A model generated the notes under the pieces. The model was not told where the DNA came from and searched no databases. It worked only from the letters and a program-made list of their open reading frames with translations. Position numbers and translations under genes: made by a program. Positions 17,638-23,043 of a stretch of 23,043 nucleotides of DNA are shown in pieces. Within the stretch, counting starts at the first letter, position 1. Each line of letters starts with the position of its first letter. This stretch comes from Acanthamoeba sp. SK_2022b (taxonomy: Eukaryota > Discosea > Longamoebia > Acanthamoebidae): positions 1 to 23,043 of the forward strand of contig JANDJZ010000598.1 in NCBI GenBank assembly GCA_027943245.1, given 5' to 3'.

Positions 17638-18219
17638 TCAAATTGCAAAATCAAAGTAATGTCCGAGTATACCAGTGGTCCTGATGTTGTTCAAAGTGGA
17701 CCCGATGTTGACCAATATTCTCCGTAGGGTGTCGGGAGGGAGGTTCCACCCTTCTGCGTTCACGTCGCGCATCCGCACCACCTGACGGGCTGCCCACGAG
17801 ATGTGAGCGTCGAGTAGTTTCTCCAGGCCGTATTGCTGAGCCAAGTGCAGGAATTCCCACGACCTCGGTTTCCTCAGCAGGAAGCGCTCACATTGGGTCG
17901 CCAGCTTGGGATGCATCTGGTACTTGTTGCTGAAGTAGAGCATGGCCTTCACGTTTTTCTTGCCAATGTGATGGGAGTAGGGGTAAAGGAACGAGAGCAG
18001 CTGCCCAAAAGCCCGAGCGTAGGTTGCCTCCTCGACGATGTGGATGGTGGTCTGGGAAGTCTCCTTCATGCCGTTTGTCAACAGGGCAGCAAACACAGGC
18101 GAGGCTGTCTCCAGGAAGGCGCGGTGTATGTGGAACTTGGCTTGGGTGTCGTTAAGGATGATGACTAGGTCACCATGAGTGGGGTCGTCGAATTGGGAAG
18201 GATAAGGAAGCTGTTCCAT
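17638..18219 (-). CDS. BTB/POZ-domain protein
   Basis: Intronless 193-aa ORF. The ATG at 18217-18219 is used because the longer frame opens only at TTG. A different-frame ATG at 18290-18292 could act as an upstream ORF. Residues 8-115 match a BTB/POZ domain: DLVIILNDTQAKFHIHRAFLE, SPVFAALLTNGMKET, FGQLLSFLYPY and NVKAMLYFSNKYQM. The BACK-like segment (CERFLL, FLHLAQQYGLEKLLD) follows. BTB proteins homo-dimerise and often act as CUL3 substrate adaptors. There is no Kelch, MATH or zinc-finger partner domain. The gene is convergent with the PstS-like gene. Confidence 0.85.
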   Translation of the reverse strand: MEQLPYPSQFDDPTHGDLVIILNDTQAKFHIHRAFLETASPVFAALLTNGMKETSQTTIHIVEEATYARAFGQLLSFLYPYSHHIGKKNVKAMLYFSNKYQMHPKLATQCERFLLRKPRSWEFLHLAQQYGLEKLLDAHISWAARQVVRMRDVNAEGWNLPPDTLRRILVNIGSTLNNIRTTGILGHYFDFAI

Positions 18220-18430
18220 GATGTGGTGATGCCGGTTGTGGGGAGAGGGGCGTTTCGACCAGGACAGCTTTTTCTCCCCAGCCAAACGCCATAACCTGTG
18301 ATATCACCTTCCAGGAATTGAAACGAAATTGGGCAATGTCGTTGCTGATCACTGCCGATGAACGAGACTAATCGCAGCACAGAAGAGCTTTGCCAAAAAC
18401 CATCAAGCGAAGTTTGATTTGCGTATAGCC

Positions 18431-18478
18431 AGCCAACAAGAGTATATAAACTTTAGCCAAGAAGAGTACATAAATGGT
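18431..18478. repeat. Tandem pair of 24-bp units containing TATATAAA/TACATAAA
   Basis: Units 18431-18454 and 18455-18478 agree at 18 of their first 20 bases (AGCCAA-AAGAGTA-ATAAA). They lie between the BTB start and the stop of the CBM49 gene. The sequence may be part of the BTB promoter or 3' flank of the lectin gene. Confidence 0.6.
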
Positions 18479-18511
18479 TCATACAGTTAGTGATAGACAA
18501 AGCGACGGAGC

Positions 18512-19855
18512 TTACTGGCAGCGGAAGGAGTTGATAGAAACACTGGGCTTGGCCGCGGGCGAAGAGCCAGCCACGCCAACCACGATGCCTGCACCCTGGG
18601 TAGCGCCCACCTGGAGCGGGCCGTAGGTGAAGGCAACGTTAAAGGCGTTGGTCGAACCCTGCCTGTTCAGCTCCCAGAACTGAGTGACGCTGGCGCTGGC
18701 CTCAACAAAGTCGAACGTGATAACGCCGCCGTTGACCGGGTGCTGGCCGTTGTTGGTGATGTCGATGTGGAAGATCTGGAAGGTGTTGCCGTTCTCGGTC
18801 CACACGCCACCCGCAGCAGCGGAGCGAGCGGTGACGGTAACCAGAGCGCTGCAGCCATTGGCCGGGCTGGGCAGGGGAGATGCCACGATGACGGGTGAGG
18901 GCGAAGGCGAGGCAGAAGGGGCAGCGGGCGAGGCGCTCGGGCTGGCGGGTGCTGCTGACGGCGAAGGGCTGGAGGGGACGCCACCGGGGCAGGTCACCGA
19001 GTCAACCGTAATTGCAGGAGCGGCGGGCTGGCCAGCAGACGAGCGTAGAACGTAGCCAGCGCCGAGGGTCAAGCCGACCTGGAGCTGGCCGTAGGAGTTG
19101 GTGATCGTGTAAGTCGAGCCACTCTTGAGCACGATGTTCCACGACTGGCTCACGTCCTGCCCGGCAGCCAGGGCGATGGTCAGCTGAGCGCCGTCGACAG
19201 CACGGTTGCCATTGTTGGTGATGGCCAAGTCGAAGAGCTGGTAGTGGTAGACGCCGTCGGTCCAGCTGCCGCCAGCACTGGCCGAGCGAGCAGTCTGGGC
19301 GACGCTCAAGCTGCAGCCGGAGGGCGGGGGCGTGGCCACGATCGAAGGAGCTGCGGAGGGCGAGGCATACGGGCTTGCGACTGGCGAAGCGCTGGGGCTG
19401 GGAGCGGCGGAAGGAGAGGCCGAAACGACTGCGCCGCAGTTGATGGCGGAGACCATGATGACCGCCTGCGAGGCCGACTCCCAGATGTAACCGAACTGGT
19501 GGACCTGGCCAGCGGCAAGGCCGCCAGCCTGGAGGCGGTAGTCAGGCAGAGTGAATAGGCCGTTCGATTGCTGGGTGAGCTCCCACGTCTGGACGAGCCG
19601 AGCGCCGGTGATGGAGAGCTCGATCGACTTGATCGTAGCCGAGCCGGCAGTCAGTTGTACGTTCCACTGAGACATGTCTTTGCCGTCCTGTTTCCATGCG
19701 CTGCCTAATGTCTGTTTGATGCTCACACTACAGTCTGTGTCAAAGTACTGAGTGAGTTGTGGTCGATCAGTCCTCTGCAGTGGTTAGGGTTGTAGAGTAC
19801 CTGCAGCAGCGTAACAGAAGAGAGCGAATAAGGCGAGTAAAATGAAGCGTTTCAT
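18512..19855 (-). CDS. Secreted triple-CBM49 cellulose-binding protein (Luke-type lectin)
   Basis: Two exons, 19855-19801 and 19734-18512, phase 1; 425 aa. Exon 1 encodes a signal peptide (MKRFILLALFALFCYAAA). Exon 2 encodes three CBM49-like modules of about 100 residues, each starting with a Cys (DCSVSIKQ, GCSLSVAQT, GCSALVTVT), carrying a Trp midway (VQTWELTQQ, SQSWNIVLK, TQFWELNRQ) and ending with another Cys (SAINC, DSVTC, NSFRC). Two low-complexity Ser/Pro/Ala linkers (SPSAAPSPSASP-like) join them. CBM49 binds crystalline cellulose. In Acanthamoeba, two- or three-module CBM49 proteins of this layout are cyst-wall Luke lectins. There is no catalytic domain. Module 1 is the most divergent. 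Encystation control is expected from the family, not shown here. Confidence 0.88.
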
Positions 19856-20644
19856 AATTGTGAGGGTTCAGCGGTAGGTTGTTGTGTTCAGCTTCTGGCG
19901 CCGTCCGTTGATCGAAGGAAAGACAGCAAAGCCAGTCTTTATAGTTGAGGTCGGTCTCCATTACCTGCTGCTCGGGCGCTCCAGGGCATGTGAAAAGTCA
20001 GAGATGACTCTGGCGAGCCACACACGCTGTGCTGTGGACGGCCACACGCCTTGAGCCAGTTGCAGCATTGATGACTCCAATATTTGAGAGGCATTCGTGA
20101 TTCGTTGGGAAAGTCAAGGAAAGGCGGTGCAGCCCTATGTAGCGGTCTCAATGGTGGTGCAACATATGTGTCATACTAAGTACTGCTATGTTTCAATGTC
20201 TGCACTTGTAGCAGACTGTCCATCATCAAGCTCACACCAGAATTTGGCCTAGGGTCCACAATAACCTGGTAAAACCAACAGTCCATGATGCCAAAGTACA
20301 CTTCTGCACCAACCCGTGGAGTCTCTCTTGGACTCATGGGAGGATAGGTAGAAAAGTCAAGGTTGCACATCTGCGGTTGCCATGCATTGCTCCATAGGCT
20401 TGTAACTATGCAATGGAGCTTCTACCAACTCCTTGGAAGCTGTCGTTCTGACCAGGTATTGAGGCGCCGCATTCAAGCCTCAGTTCTTTTTGACCATGCC
20501 CAAACACCAAGTACAGCCCTCTCTCCAACCTCATTCCTACTTTTACTCACAGGTGCCGGCAGGACAGCAGGTGCGCACGGAGCAAATGCACTCGATAGGA
20601 TAAATAAATTAAATAGTGATCGTAAATACAGTCTGGTCCCTCGC
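19856..20644. other. Intergenic region upstream of the CBM49 gene
   Basis: 789 bp without a supported gene. A TATA box for the lectin gene lies at 19938-19943. The part from about 20160 to 20560 is less GC-rich than its surroundings and holds an 81-codon minus-strand open frame (20418-20176) of unclear status. The right end is the 3' flank of the glycerol kinase gene. Confidence 0.4.
19938..19943 (-). promoter_or_regulatory. TATA box of the CBM49 lectin gene
   Basis: TATAAA (followed by GACTGG) on the minus strand lies 83-88 bases upstream of the ATG, allowing a 5' UTR of about 50 bases. Confidence 0.6.

Positions 20645-23043
<2,399 letters not shown>

Overview
This is eukaryotic nuclear DNA. 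Nearly every gene is GC-rich and split by short GT-AG introns, and genes lie head-to-head or tail-to-tail with gaps of about 100-800 bp. The gene content points to a free-living amoebozoan, most likely Acanthamoeba or a close relative. The main clue is a secreted protein with three CBM49-like cellulose-binding modules joined by Ser/Pro/Ala linkers, the layout of the Luke-type cyst-wall lectins described in Acanthamoeba. F-box, BTB and RBR proteins and an ML-domain lipid-binding protein fit that assignment. No rRNA, tRNA, CRISPR or transposon was recognised. All exon models were built by hand from reading frame, splice sites and phase agreement.

Layout, left to right. 1-635 (-): 5' part of a secreted ML (MD-2-like/GM2-activator-like) protein. 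781-1341 (+): small type I membrane protein with endocytic sorting motifs. 1507-3564 (-): EME1, the non-catalytic partner of the MUS81 structure-specific nuclease, 7 exons. 3710-5800 (-): F-box plus ankyrin-repeat protein, 7 exons. 6175-8478 (+): membrane-anchored RBR ubiquitin ligase, 10 exons, one intron apparently GC-AG. 8955-11074 (+): a tandem cluster of four small paralogs of an unrecognised family, one of them apparently broken. 11280-12168 (-): Mpv17/PMP22 protein, 4 exons. 12334-14923 (+): F-box protein fused to a PPP-family phosphatase domain in which nearly all metal ligands are replaced, 11 exons. 15326-17434 (+): PstS-like phosphate-binding protein with a C-terminal membrane anchor. 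17638-18219 (-): BTB protein. 18512-19855 (-): triple-CBM49 lectin. 20645-23043 (-): glycerol kinase, 10 visible exons, N-terminus outside the window.

The genes do not form one pathway. Four of them (F-box/ankyrin, RBR, F-box/pseudophosphatase, BTB) suggest ubiquitin-ligase or substrate-adaptor roles. The two most novel items are the F-box/pseudophosphatase fusion and the tandem small-protein family. Most large introns carry long microsatellites, usually GT-rich on the sense strand.
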